A stretch of DNA of 44,057 nucleotides from Geminicoccaceae bacterium (GTDB taxonomy: Bacteria > Pseudomonadota > Alphaproteobacteria > Geminicoccales > Geminicoccaceae): NCBI GenBank assembly GCA_011390475.1, contig JAABSG010000002.1, forward strand, positions 1-44,057, in the 5' to 3' direction. The notes beneath the pieces are model-generated. The model was given only the letters and a program-made list of their open reading frames with translations. It was not told the origin of the DNA and did not search any database. Each line of letters opens with the position of its first letter. Within the stretch, counting starts at the first letter, position 1. The translations under genes and the position numbers were made by a program. Below, one piece after another: positions 1-8,548 of the stretch.

Positions 1-2
1 GA

Positions 3-434
3 GAAACGGACGCCCGCGCTAGGCTCGAGCGCCACCTCGCCGACGGCAGCGCCGCCGAACGCTTCGCGCGAATGGTGGCCGCCCAGGGCGGTCCCAGCGA
101 TGTTCTCGCGTGGGCTGCCCCGCCGGCACCGGTGGTGGTCCCGGTCCCGGCCGCCGCCAGCGGCTGGATCACCGAGATCGCCACCCGCAGTCTCGGACTT
201 GCGGTGATCGAGCTCGGCGGCGGGCGGACGCGGCCCGAGCAGACGATCGACCATACGGTCGGCCTCGCCGATGTCCGAGGCCTCGGCGAGCGGGTCGAGG
301 CGGGCCAGCCATTGGCCTTCGTCCACGGGCGCAACGACGATGCGGCTCGCACCATCGCCACCCGCCTCGCCGCCGCCTTCACGATCGCCGAGACAGCACC
401 CGCGCCTGCACCCGTGATCGTCGAGCGGCTCTAA
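3..434 (+). CDS. deoA: Thymidine phosphorylase, C-terminal part (5' end outside window)
   Basis: The reading frame is open from base 3 and ends at TAA 432-434, so only the last ~143 residues are present. Thymidine phosphorylase splits thymidine with phosphate to thymine and deoxyribose-1-phosphate in the cytosolic nucleoside salvage pathway. Visible family features are the run before MVAAQGGP (alpha/beta-domain tail) and the C-terminal barrel-sandwich domain with GWITEIATRSLG, an IDHTVGL segment and a PLAFVHGRND segment, all typical of pyrimidine-nucleoside phosphorylases. The active site lies upstream of the window, so thymidine versus general pyrimidine nucleoside specificity cannot be settled. 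The stop overlaps the stop of the convergent exonuclease III gene by 3 bases, leaving no room for a separate terminator. Confidence 0.85.
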   Translation, partial: ETDARARLERHLADGSAAERFARMVAAQGGPSDVLAWAAPPAPVVVPVPAAASGWITEIATRSLGLAVIELGGGRTRPEQTIDHTVGLADVRGLGERVEAGQPLAFVHGRNDDAARTIATRLAAAFTIAETAPAPAPVIVERL

Positions 435-1228
435 ATCTCGAGCTCGACCGTGACCGGCACATGGTCGCTCGGCTGCTCCCAGCCCCGCGCCTCGCGCTTG
501 ACCGCCGCGTCGCGCAAGGCTGGGGCGAGGGCAGGGGTCAGCCAGATATGATCGAGCCTGCGGCCGCGATCCGAGGCGTTCCAGTCGCGGTTGCGATAGC
601 TCCACCAGCTGAAGAGTTTTTGCTCGGGTGGGATGATCTCGCGCACTGCATCGACCCAGCCGTGGCTCGCCTGCAGCCGGCCGAGCCTTTCGACTTCGAC
701 GGGCGTGTGGCTGACCACGGACAAGAGCTGCTTGTGGCTCCAGACATCGGTCTCCAAGGGGGCGATGTTGAGATCGCCCAACAGCACCGCCCGCCGGCGG
801 TCATCGCGATTGTCGGCGAACCAGTCGCTGAGCTCGTCCAGCATCTGCAGCTTGTGGCGAAATTTCGGGTTCTCGTCCGGATCGGGCACGTCGCCGCCGG
901 CCGGGATGTAGAGATTGTGCAGCTCGATCCCGCCCGCTAGTTCGCACACCGCATGCCGGCTATCTTCGATGCCGCACCATTTGTGCGTCCGACAGTTGGC
1001 GAGCGGCAGCTTCGAGAAGACCGCGACGCCGTGATAGCCCTTCTGCCCGTGGACAAAACGGTGCTCGAAGCCGAGCTCGGTCACCAGCCCGTGCGGGAAC
1101 TTGCCGTCCTCGACCTTGGTCTCCTGCAGGCAGAGCACGTCGGGGTCGATCTCGGCTACGATCCGGCGCAACGGCGGTTCCCGCAGGCGCACGGAGTTGG
1201 CGTTCCAGGTGGTGATCGAGAGGCGCAA
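431..1228 (-). CDS. xthA: Exodeoxyribonuclease III (AP endonuclease, EEP family)
   Basis: Protein of 265 residues, close to E. coli XthA (268). It removes nucleotides 3'-5' from duplex DNA and incises at abasic sites in base-excision repair. The metal and catalytic motifs of the exonuclease-endonuclease-phosphatase fold are all present: TTWNANSVR near residue 6, LQETK with the metal-binding Glu36, GDLNIAP, and the C-terminal SDHVPV. RRLDHIWL, just before the end, is also typical. The frame is open far upstream, but homology starts only at LRLSITTWN. I therefore chose the TTG at 1228, which has a GGAGA ribosome site about 8 bases ahead. It is convergent with deoA, and an MFS gene is transcribed divergently. 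Confidence 0.93.
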   Translation of the reverse strand: MRLSITTWNANSVRLREPPLRRIVAEIDPDVLCLQETKVEDGKFPHGLVTELGFEHRFVHGQKGYHGVAVFSKLPLANCRTHKWCGIEDSRHAVCELAGGIELHNLYIPAGGDVPDPDENPKFRHKLQMLDELSDWFADNRDDRRRAVLLGDLNIAPLETDVWSHKQLLSVVSHTPVEVERLGRLQASHGWVDAVREIIPPEQKLFSWWSYRNRDWNASDRGRRLDHIWLTPALAPALRDAAVKREARGWEQPSDHVPVTVELEI

Positions 1229-1303
1229 GGCTGGGTCTCCGGGCGGCGATCGCGGCTCGCGGAACCTGCCGAGGCCCGACCGCCATGGCAATCGCTTTCG
1301 GCA

Positions 1304-2647
1304 ATGGTGGCCCCTGGTCAACGGCGGTGGGCGCGTGCATACCGGCCGGCACCTCGAGCAGGAGAGTTGGGCTGTGCGGTTGACGGGTGGTGGGATCGGC
1401 TTCGGGCGGCAACCTTGCCCGTAGGCCTGGGACCGATCCGGGCAGCGCTGCGGGAGCCCGCTTTTCGCGCCTACATGTCGGTCAATGCGGTGTCGGTGAT
1501 CGGCACCTGGATGCAGCGGACCGCCGTCGGTTGGTATGCCTGGGAGCTCACGGCGTCGCCCTTTTGGCTCGGCATGGTGGCCTTCGCCGATCTCTTCCCG
1601 GCCGTTCTCGTCGGGCCGCTGGCGGGCGTGCTGGCCGACCGCTTCGACCGACGGCGGATCATGGTCTGGACGCAGACCGCCCTGGCGCTGGTGACCCTGG
1701 CCTTGGCGCTCTTGATCATGGCAGGAGCGATCGGCATCCTGGGGCTGGTCGGCATGGTCGGCGTGATGGGGGCCATCATCGGCATCAACCAGCCGGCCCG
1801 CCTCGCTCTCGTGCCCTCCCTGGTCAGCCGCGAGCACCTGCCGACGGCGATCGCCTTGAACAGCGTCGTCTTCAACGGCGCCCGCTTCGTGGGTCCGGCC
1901 CTCGCCGGTTTCGCCATCGTCCTCTCGGGCGTGCCGGCGGCGCTCTTGGTCAACGCGCTCAGCTACGTTCCGATCATCATCGTCCTGCCCGGGCTCGTGC
2001 TGACGGAGGCGGTGAAGCCGGGCCAATGGCAAGGGGCGGGACGGGCGCTCAAGGACGGCTTTCTCTACATCGCCAAAAGCCCCGTCCTGGGCCCGATCTT
2101 CGCGTTCTTCATCGCGCTCTCGCTCTCTGTTCGGCCCTTGGGCGACCTCTTGCCGGGCTTTGCCGAGGGGGTCTTCGGCGCCGGCGTCGAGGGCCTGGCC
2201 ACCTTGAGCGCCGCCATGGGCCTGGGCGCCGTCCTGGGGGGGCTCTGGGTCGCCTGGCGGGCGGCCAGCCTCGGCCTCGAGACCGCGCTGCGACTGCAGA
2301 TCGCGGTTGCCCTGACCGCCGCGGCTTTTGCGCTGAGCCCGACCATCTGGTTCGCCATCCCGGCGATCGCCGCCTTCGGCTTCGTGCTCGTCGCCTGCGG
2401 CGTTGCCCTCCACACGGCGATCCAGATGGGCGTGGAACCGGCGCTGCGCGGCCGGGTGATGAGCTTTTTCGGCCTCGTCTTCAGAAGCGTGCCGGCGCTG
2501 GGCGCTCTGGCCTTGGGTGCCCTGGCGGAGGTCGTCGGGCTCAGGACCGCGATGCTGGCAGCGGCCCTCGTCTTCCTCGTCGTCTATGTCTGGCTGCAGT
2601 GGCGGGTCATGAGGCGGCCGACCGGCGAGCAGGCGGGGGGCGAATGA
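1304..2647 (+). CDS. MFS transporter, EntS/MFS_3-like exporter
   Basis: About 447 residues with roughly 12 hydrophobic segments, so an inner-membrane major-facilitator protein. The first helix region (NAVSVIGTWMQRTAVGW) and the loop with GVLADRFDRRRIM are hallmarks of the MFS_3 group, which includes the enterobactin exporter EntS. Substrate cannot be told from sequence, and no siderophore genes are nearby. The start is uncertain: ATG 1304 gives an N-terminal tail that does not look conserved, and TTG 1415, just before GLGPIRAALREPAFR where family similarity begins, is a plausible alternative. It is divergent from xthA, with a short (~75 bp) or ~190 bp gap depending on the start. The ribosomal L13 promoter begins directly after its stop codon. 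Confidence 0.8.
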   Translation: MVAPGQRRWARAYRPAPRAGELGCAVDGWWDRLRAATLPVGLGPIRAALREPAFRAYMSVNAVSVIGTWMQRTAVGWYAWELTASPFWLGMVAFADLFPAVLVGPLAGVLADRFDRRRIMVWTQTALALVTLALALLIMAGAIGILGLVGMVGVMGAIIGINQPARLALVPSLVSREHLPTAIALNSVVFNGARFVGPALAGFAIVLSGVPAALLVNALSYVPIIIVLPGLVLTEAVKPGQWQGAGRALKDGFLYIAKSPVLGPIFAFFIALSLSVRPLGDLLPGFAEGVFGAGVEGLATLSAAMGLGAVLGGLWVAWRAASLGLETALRLQIAVALTAAAFALSPTIWFAIPAIAAFGFVLVACGVALHTAIQMGVEPALRGRVMSFFGLVFRSVPALGALALGALAEVVGLRTAMLAAALVFLVVYVWLQWRVMRRPTGEQAGGE

Positions 2648-2650
2648 CGA

Positions 2651-2679
2651 TTGACACGGGCCGGCTCTTTGCCCTACAT
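2651..2679 (+). promoter_or_regulatory. Probable sigma-70-type promoter of rplM-rpsI
   Basis: TTGACA (2651-2656), 17 bases, then CTACAT (2674-2679), close to the alphaproteobacterial housekeeping consensus CTTGAC-N17-CTATAT. It starts right after the MFS stop codon and predicts a leader of about 135 nt before rplM. Within the leader, a GCAGC/GCTGC hairpin (2697-2710) is followed six bases later by six T residues (2717-2722). This could be a weak terminator or attenuator. Confidence 0.55.
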
Positions 2680-2821
2680 CCCCGGGTCACCGGCGGGCAG
2701 CAACGGCTGCTCGCTCTTTTTTGTCGTCCGCCAGCCTTCGCCGCCCGACATCGCGCAGCCCCGCGCCGCGCCTCGATGTCGTCGTGGTGAAGCCGGCTGC
2801 AGCAGATGAGCAGTTGAACCG

Positions 2822-3298
2822 ATGAAAACCTATTCCGCCAAGCCCGGCGACATCAAGCGGGACTGGTACGTGATCGACGCCGAAGGCCTGGTCCTGGGAA
2901 GGCTCGCGGCCATCGTCGCCAACCGTCTGCGCGGCAAACACAAGGCGATGTTCACGCCGCACATGGATTGCGGCGACCACATCGTCGTCCTCAATGCCGA
3001 GAAGGTGGCATTGACCGGCAACAAGCGGACGCAGAAAACCTATTACCGTCATAGTGGTTTTCCGGGCGGGATCAAGGAAACCACGGCCGACAAGGTGCTC
3101 GACGGCCGCTTTCCCGATCGGGTGATCGAACTGGCGGTCAAGCGCATGGTACCGAGTGGGCCCCTGGGTCGACAGGTGATGCGCAAGCTGCATATCTACG
3201 CCGGCACCGAGCACCCGCACGCAGGCCAGTCGCCGCAGCAGCTCGACATCGCCGCCCTCAACGCCAAGAACAGCAAGCTCGGATCTGCGCATGGCTGA
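2822..3298 (+). CDS. rplM: 50S ribosomal protein L13
   Basis: 158 residues from ATG 2822. L13 is an early assembly protein of the large subunit, binding 23S rRNA. The sequence is a full-length match to the family: KTYSAKP at the N terminus, [15 protein letters not shown], the [15 protein letters not shown] block, [18 protein letters not shown] and the conserved [15 protein letters not shown]. About 15 extra C-terminal residues beyond E. coli L13 (142) are common in alphaproteobacteria. It overlaps rpsI by 8 bases in another frame, which suggests translational coupling. The pair follows a sigma-70-like promoter with a long leader. Confidence 0.98.
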   Translation: MKTYSAKPGDIKRDWYVIDAEGLVLGRLAAIVANRLRGKHKAMFTPHMDCGDHIVVLNAEKVALTGNKRTQKTYYRHSGFPGGIKETTADKVLDGRFPDRVIELAVKRMVPSGPLGRQVMRKLHIYAGTEHPHAGQSPQQLDIAALNAKNSKLGSAHG

Positions 3299-3776
3299 AA
3301 CCGTCACCTCCCTTCAGGACCTCGACAAGCTCAAGCCTGGTCTCGCCAGCGAGCCCGACGTCGAGACCGTCCAGCCAAAGATCGACAAGTTCGGTCGCGC
3401 TTATGCCACCGGCCGCCGCAAGGAATCGGCGGCTCGTGTCTGGGTCAAGCCCGGTAGTGGCCGCTTCACCGTCAACGGCAAGGAAATGCCCGCTTATTTC
3501 GCGCGGCCGACCCAGCAGATGGTGATCAACCAGCCGCTCGTCGCGATCAACCGGTTGCAGCAATACGACATCGTCTGCACCGTCGCCGGTGGTGGCCTCT
3601 CGGGTCAGGCCGGTGCCGTCCGGCACGGCGTCGCCCGGGCTCTCATCAACTACGAGCCGACCTTGCGTCCCGCCTTGAAGCACGGCGGCTACCTGACCCG
3701 CGATGCGCGCCAGGTCGAGCGCAAGAAGTACGGCAAGGCCAAGGCGCGGCGGAGCTTCCAGTTCTCCAAGCGCTGA
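3291..3776 (+). CDS. rpsI: 30S ribosomal protein S9
   Basis: 161 residues. S9 sits in the head of the small subunit, and its C-terminal tail reaches the P-site tRNA. The globular part begins around [20 protein letters not shown] and runs through the [19 protein letters not shown] block. The basic tail [11 protein letters not shown] ends in the family's Lys-Arg. About 35 additional N-terminal residues precede the conserved core, as is usual in alphaproteobacteria. The start codon lies inside the end of rplM (8-base overlap). A strong intrinsic terminator follows about 25 bases after the stop, so the operon ends here. Confidence 0.98.
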   Translation: MAETVTSLQDLDKLKPGLASEPDVETVQPKIDKFGRAYATGRRKESAARVWVKPGSGRFTVNGKEMPAYFARPTQQMVINQPLVAINRLQQYDIVCTVAGGGLSGQAGAVRHGVARALINYEPTLRPALKHGGYLTRDARQVERKKYGKAKARRSFQFSKR

Positions 3777-3801
3777 TCCATCGCGATCGACATTGTCTGA
3801 G

Positions 3802-3832
3802 CGGGCACCGGAGCATCTCCGGTGCCCGTTTT
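3802..3832 (+). terminator. Rho-independent terminator of rplM-rpsI
   Basis: A perfect 12-bp stem (CGGGCACCGGAG / CTCCGGTGCCCG) with a CAT loop is followed directly by TTTT and then GCTTT. It lies 25 bases past the rpsI stop in the operon's sense. It is the clearest intrinsic terminator in the window. Confidence 0.92.
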
Positions 3833-3951
3833 GCTTTGCGGCTGTCGGGCGCAAATTCAGAGTAGAACGACAGGGCTTTATTTTGCCGCCTGTAGCTAAT
3901 AATGTGGTGATGTTCGATAGCAGGTAATTAAACTTCTGGTAGAGCACTCTG

Positions 3952-5622
3952 TTGCGAATTTCGCGCGGAAACCATGGGGTTCGGTCTCGTTGGCGCCGCG
4001 TCGTAGCGCTTGTTCTCTTCGTGTTCCTCTCTGGTCAGCTGCCTGCGTCGGCCCAGGAGGGCGTCTGGCGCTACAGCGTCCGACCGGGCGACAACATTTG
4101 GGACCTGTCCCGCCGCTACCTCACCGACTGGCGCAACTGGACGGTGATTCAGGAACTCAACGGGATCGACGAGCCGCGCCGCATTCCGCCGGGCACCAGG
4201 CTCGATATTCCGCTCCGTTTGTTGCGTCTCGACCCGGCATTGGCCACGTTGGCCGATGTCAGCGGCCCCTTCACCCTCGTCCGTGACGGCGCCGAGCACG
4301 CTGTGGCCCCGGGCGCCGAGCTGCGGCTCGGCGATCGCCTGATTACCGGTGGCGACGGGAGTGCGCTCGTTCGCTTCGCCGATCGCTCGACGGTGGTCCT
4401 CGGCAGCGACAGCGAGCTCGTTCTCGACCGCCTGGGCCAGTATCGCGGCACCGGCATGGTCGATACCCGCCTCAGGCTCGAGCGCGGCCGGCTGGAAACC
4501 GCGGTCCAGCCGGCCGTCGGCAGCGGCTCGCATTTCGAGGTCTGGACGCCGCCGGCGGTCAGCTCGGTGCGCGGCACCGATCTTCGCGTCGGCCTCGACG
4601 AGGTTGGCGCGCGGAGTGCAACCGAAGTTTTGAACGGCACGGTCGAGGTGGCGGCCCTCGCCACCGCGCGGCGCGTCCTGGGCGGCTTCGGTACCGTGAC
4701 CCGGCAAGGCGAGCCGCCGCCGCCACCGCGACCGCTCCTCGAGCCGCCGGCGGCAGCGGATTTGCCGCTCAGCCTCGAGCGGCTGCCCTTGCGCTTGCCG
4801 ATGCCGCCTTTGGTCGGCGCCGAGCGCTTCCGTCTGGCCTTGGCCGAAGATGCCAGTTTTCAGCGGCTGTTGTTCGACGAGGTGGTGGCGGCGGGCAGCG
4901 CCGCCCGGCTCGACCTTCCCGATGGCAGCTATGTGGCCCGCATGCGCGGCATCGAGGCGGACGGGCTCGAGGGCCGAGACCAGGTCTGGCAGCTCGAGAT
5001 CTTCGCCCGGCCCGAGCCGCCGACGCCGCTCGCCCCGCAGCGCGACGGCCGCCTGCGTGACCCGCTGCCGCAATTCGGCTGGAGCGAGCCCTTGGATGCC
5101 CGCGGCTATCGCTTCGCGCTGGCTACCGATCCCGACTTCACAGCACCCCTCGTCGAGACCGACACGCTGACCAGCCCCGGCTTCACCCCCGCGGCGCAGC
5201 TACCGCTCGGCACTTATTACTGGCGGGTCGGGACCATCGATGCGGACGGTCGGCGCGGACCCTGGGGCGACGTGCTGCGCTTCGAGATCCTGGCCCCGCC
5301 GGCCGAGCCCACGATCGACGAGACGCAACGCGACGGCGGCCGCTTCACCATTCGCCTCGCCGCCCTCGAGCCCGGCCAGCGCGTGCGCTTCCAGATCGCG
5401 AGCGACGCCGCGTTCGACGACATCCTCTCGGACCAGACCGTGGACGAGCCGGAGCTGGTCGTGCCCGGCTTGTTGCCCGACGATTACTGGTTCCGCGCCC
5501 AGATCATCGAGGCCGACGGCTACGTCGCCGACTTCAGCACGCCACAGCGGATCACCGTGCCGCCGGTGTCCTGGTGGCCCTATTTGCTGATCCCCTTCGC
5601 CCTCCTCATTATCCTTCTCTAG
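3952..5622 (+). CDS. Exported LysM-FecR domain protein with three Fn3-like repeats
   Basis: 556 residues from TTG 3952. No better in-frame start precedes the signal peptide, which spans about residues 1-35 and ends in LPASAQ. A LysM domain (about 39-88, YSVRPGDNIWDLSRRYL) should bind peptidoglycan. A FecR domain follows (about 125-235, with GDRLITGGDGSALVRFADRS and the SSVRGTDLRVG signature). Three repeats of about 85 residues then each carry an F/Y-R-x-A-x-x-x-x-F strand and a Y-W-F/R-R-x-x-x-D-x-D-G turn, resembling fibronectin type III modules. The chain ends in a hydrophobic helix (SWWPYLLIPFALLIILL) with nothing after it. The next gene starts 1 base after the stop. LysM-FecR proteins paired with CHASE2 enzymes are a recurrent arrangement, so it is probably the periplasmic sensor partner of that enzyme. 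The ligand is unknown. Confidence 0.85.
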   Translation: MRISRGNHGVRSRWRRVVALVLFVFLSGQLPASAQEGVWRYSVRPGDNIWDLSRRYLTDWRNWTVIQELNGIDEPRRIPPGTRLDIPLRLLRLDPALATLADVSGPFTLVRDGAEHAVAPGAELRLGDRLITGGDGSALVRFADRSTVVLGSDSELVLDRLGQYRGTGMVDTRLRLERGRLETAVQPAVGSGSHFEVWTPPAVSSVRGTDLRVGLDEVGARSATEVLNGTVEVAALATARRVLGGFGTVTRQGEPPPPPRPLLEPPAAADLPLSLERLPLRLPMPPLVGAERFRLALAEDASFQRLLFDEVVAAGSAARLDLPDGSYVARMRGIEADGLEGRDQVWQLEIFARPEPPTPLAPQRDGRLRDPLPQFGWSEPLDARGYRFALATDPDFTAPLVETDTLTSPGFTPAAQLPLGTYYWRVGTIDADGRRGPWGDVLRFEILAPPAEPTIDETQRDGGRFTIRLAALEPGQRVRFQIASDAAFDDILSDQTVDEPELVVPGLLPDDYWFRAQIIEADGYVADFSTPQRITVPPVSWWPYLLIPFALLIILL

Positions 5623-5623
5623 C

Positions 5624-8461
5624 ATGCCATTCGGGCCGGTGCCGTCGATCCGCGCGGGTTTCGCCCTCATGCTGCTGGCGGTCGTCGTCACCGGTGGTCT
5701 GCAGCGGACCGGGCTCGCGGAGCGCATCGATCTCTTGCTTTTCGACTGCTGGGCGCCTTGGTTCGCCGCTGCCGACAGCCATCGGCTGGTCGTCGTCGAG
5801 ATCGACCAGCAAAGCCTCGAGCGGCTCGGCCGCTGGCCCTGGCCGCGTCACCTGCATGCCAAACTGATCGACCGGTTGGCGGCGGCAGGAGCTCGGGTCA
5901 TCGGCTACGACGTGCTGTTCGCCGAGCCCGCGAGCGGCGAGCTGGACGGCGATGCGGCGCTCGGCTCGGCCATCGCACGAGCCGGCAATGTCGTCCTGCC
6001 GTTGATCGCCGAGCCGCCGGCGCGCGGCTTGCCGCCCTTGGAAATCCTGCCGTTCGGCGAGCTGCCGCGATTGGCCGCCGCCCTCGGCCACAGCCATCTC
6101 GCGACCGACGCGGACGGCCGGCTGCGGCGACTGCATCTGCGGGCCGGGGTCGGCGACGCCTACTGGCCCGCCTTGGCGCGTGCGGTCCAGCGTGTCGCCG
6201 AGCAGGCAATGCCAGCGGCCGGGACCGCCGCCGGCCCAGGAGCATCGGCCGCCGCCGATTTTCTCGGTTGGACCAGCGCCGACGAAGTCCTCGTGCCGAT
6301 TCCGGCCGCACCGCTGCAGTTGCGGCATTATTCCGCCCTCGACGTGCTGAACCGCCAGCTGGCGAGCGAACTCGCCGATACCGTGGTCATCGTCGGTGCG
6401 ACCGCTCGCGGTCTGAAGGCCTGGGTCGATGTCGGCCCGGCCAACGCCGCGACCCGAATTCCCGCAGTCTATTTCAACGCTTTCGCGATCGAGGCCCTCC
6501 TCGCCGGCAAGATGCTGACCCCGATCCGCCGGCCGGGACCCATGGCGGCGCTGCTGGCAGCCGGGGCTTTCATGCCGTGGCTATGGAGCGCCTTTTTCCG
6601 CCGCCGCGCGCCGTTGGCGCTAGTGGCGCTGACACCCGCCGTCCCGCTCGCGGTCGGTCTCGCGGCCCTCGTCGGCTTGCGGGTCGTCCTGCCCTTCGGC
6701 AGCGTGGTGGTGACCATCCTTCTGGTTTTCGCGGTGGCCTTGCTGCTCTCGTTGGGCCAACGCCTGCGCCAGGCGCGGCTGGAGCGCGGCCTGGCGCACG
6801 CCGCCTTGACCAACGTCGCCGACGCGGTCCTGACGACCGATGCGGCCAAGGTCGTCGACTATGCCAATCCGGCGGCGGAACGCCTGCTGGCGGCCGATCA
6901 CGGCAAGCTGATCGGGTGCTCGGTGGATGCCGTGGCTCCGGCGATCGCAGCACTGCTCGAGCGGCAAGCCGAGGGACCGGCGCCGAGCCGGCAGTCCGCC
7001 GAACGAAACCCCGACCCGACGAACGACTGGCGCACGTTGCAGCTCGATGGGGTGGGCGGGCGGGCGCGAATCGTCAAGGCCGCGGTCCGTCGGCTCGGGC
7101 GGTCGCAGCAAAGTGGTTATGTGATCGCGCTCAACGATGTGACCGAAGAGCAGCGGCTGCTCGACGAGGTGGCGTTCCGCGCTACCCACGACGGGCTCAC
7201 CAAGCTGCCCAACCGGCATCTCCTGATCGACCGGTTGAGCAGCGCGATCGAGCGTGGCCGCCGCCGCGATCGACTTGTGGCCGTGGCCTTTCTCGATGTC
7301 GATCGCCTGAAGAGCATCAACGACGCGCTCGGCCACGCGGTGGGCGATGCCGTGTTGGTCGAGCTGGCCGGCCGGCTCGGCAGCCTCGGTCGTGCCAGCG
7401 ACACGGTGGCCAGGCTCGGCGGCGATGAATTCGTGCTGTTGCTCGACGATCTGCGCTGTCGCGGCGAGGTCGAGGCCGCCGTGGCGCGGTATCGGCGCTC
7501 GCTGACCGAGCCCGTCGTGGTCGACGGCCGACGGTTTCACATCAAGGCGAGCATCGGCGTCGCCTGCTTTCCGCATGACGGTCAAAGCCCGGACGAACTC
7601 TTGCGCCGCGCCGATAGCGCGATGTACCGGGCCAAGAGCGGCGGCCGCGACCAGGTGGTGTTCTTCGATGCCACGCTGCATGGCGACGAAAGCGGCGGCC
7701 TGCTCCTCGATGCGGCCCTGCGCCAGGGCATCGACCGCGACGAGCTGGAGCTGCACTACCAGCCGCGGATCGATCTCGTCCACCGGCGTCCGGCCGGGGT
7801 CGAATCGCTGGTCCGCTGGCACCACCCGGAGCAGGGCTTCCTGCCGCCCGCGCGCTTCATCGGGCTTGCCGAGGAAACCGGCTCGATCGTCGAACTCGGC
7901 CGCTGGGTGGTGTCCCGGGCCTGCGCCGACCTCGCCGGTGCCAAGTTGCGCGACACCGACCTCAGGCTCTCGATCAACCTCTCGGTGGTGCAGCTCAAGC
8001 GCGACCATGGCTTCGTCGATTTCGTCCGCGCTACCCTGGCCCGCCACCGACTGGCACCGGATCGGCTCGAGCTCGAGGTCACCGAAAGCCTGTTCTTGGA
8101 CCCGTCGCTGCCGATGCTCGGCCGCAGGCTCGCCGAACTCGCTTCCCTCGGCGTCCATCTCTCGATCGACGATTTCGGCACCGGCTACTCGTCACTCGCC
8201 TACATCAACCGCTTTCCCTTCGATCGCATCAAGATCGACCGCTCCTTCGTCCACGCGGTGGGCCGGGACAAGAGCGCGCAGGCCATCGTCCGGGCCATCG
8301 TCGGCCTGAGCGAGGCTTTGGCCAAGAAGACCACGGCCGAGGGGGTCGAAGCAGCCGATCAGCTGGCCTTTCTCGACGAGCTCCACTGCAACGAGGCGCA
8401 AGGCTACTTCTTCGGCCGGCCGGTGCCGCTGCCGCAATTGCTCGACCAGCTCGCCGCCTGA
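5624..8461 (+). CDS. CHASE2-PAS-GGDEF-EAL cyclic-di-GMP enzyme
   Basis: 945 residues. One N-terminal helix (about 10-28) leads to a periplasmic CHASE2 domain (about 35-290, FDCWAPWFA and GRWPWPRHLHAKLID). Three close helices (about 305-375), a PAS domain (about 390-505), a GGDEF domain (about 515-685) and an EAL domain (about 700-945) follow. The GGDEF motif is intact (599-603), and an RxxD inhibitory site (RASD) lies five residues before it, so product-inhibited diguanylate cyclase activity is possible. In the EAL domain the signature reads ESL (727-729), but the catalytic Glu, the Arg of ExLxR, and DDFGTGYSSL are kept, so phosphodiesterase activity is also plausible. Net activity cannot be predicted. 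It is one base from the LysM-FecR gene and surely co-transcribed with it. Confidence 0.93.
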   Translation: MPFGPVPSIRAGFALMLLAVVVTGGLQRTGLAERIDLLLFDCWAPWFAAADSHRLVVVEIDQQSLERLGRWPWPRHLHAKLIDRLAAAGARVIGYDVLFAEPASGELDGDAALGSAIARAGNVVLPLIAEPPARGLPPLEILPFGELPRLAAALGHSHLATDADGRLRRLHLRAGVGDAYWPALARAVQRVAEQAMPAAGTAAGPGASAAADFLGWTSADEVLVPIPAAPLQLRHYSALDVLNRQLASELADTVVIVGATARGLKAWVDVGPANAATRIPAVYFNAFAIEALLAGKMLTPIRRPGPMAALLAAGAFMPWLWSAFFRRRAPLALVALTPAVPLAVGLAALVGLRVVLPFGSVVVTILLVFAVALLLSLGQRLRQARLERGLAHAALTNVADAVLTTDAAKVVDYANPAAERLLAADHGKLIGCSVDAVAPAIAALLERQAEGPAPSRQSAERNPDPTNDWRTLQLDGVGGRARIVKAAVRRLGRSQQSGYVIALNDVTEEQRLLDEVAFRATHDGLTKLPNRHLLIDRLSSAIERGRRRDRLVAVAFLDVDRLKSINDALGHAVGDAVLVELAGRLGSLGRASDTVARLGGDEFVLLLDDLRCRGEVEAAVARYRRSLTEPVVVDGRRFHIKASIGVACFPHDGQSPDELLRRADSAMYRAKSGGRDQVVFFDATLHGDESGGLLLDAALRQGIDRDELELHYQPRIDLVHRRPAGVESLVRWHHPEQGFLPPARFIGLAEETGSIVELGRWVVSRACADLAGAKLRDTDLRLSINLSVVQLKRDHGFVDFVRATLARHRLAPDRLELEVTESLFLDPSLPMLGRRLAELASLGVHLSIDDFGTGYSSLAYINRFPFDRIKIDRSFVHAVGRDKSAQAIVRAIVGLSEALAKKTTAEGVEAADQLAFLDELHCNEAQGYFFGRPVPLPQLLDQLAA

Positions 8462-8548
8462 CGGTGCCGGCACGCGTCGTCTGGACAGGCCCGGATCCAG
8501 ACCGCATACCGGCCGACGAAACGCGCTGTGGTCGGGGAGGAAACGCAG

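Noticed and set aside
431-2413. 660-codon minus-strand frame containing exonuclease III
   Set aside because: Only the last 265 codons resemble a protein family. The upstream part is Arg/Asp/Gly-rich and lies opposite the MFS gene.
3775-3804. TGATCC at the rpsI stop codon as another ECF promoter
   Set aside because: The bases 16 positions later are TCTG, not CGTA, and no gene follows at a suitable distance.
3883-3911. TTGCCG with an A+T-rich stretch ahead of the LysM-FecR gene as a promoter
   Set aside because: The TAATAAT run is only 8 bases away and nothing -10-like lies at 16-18 bases.
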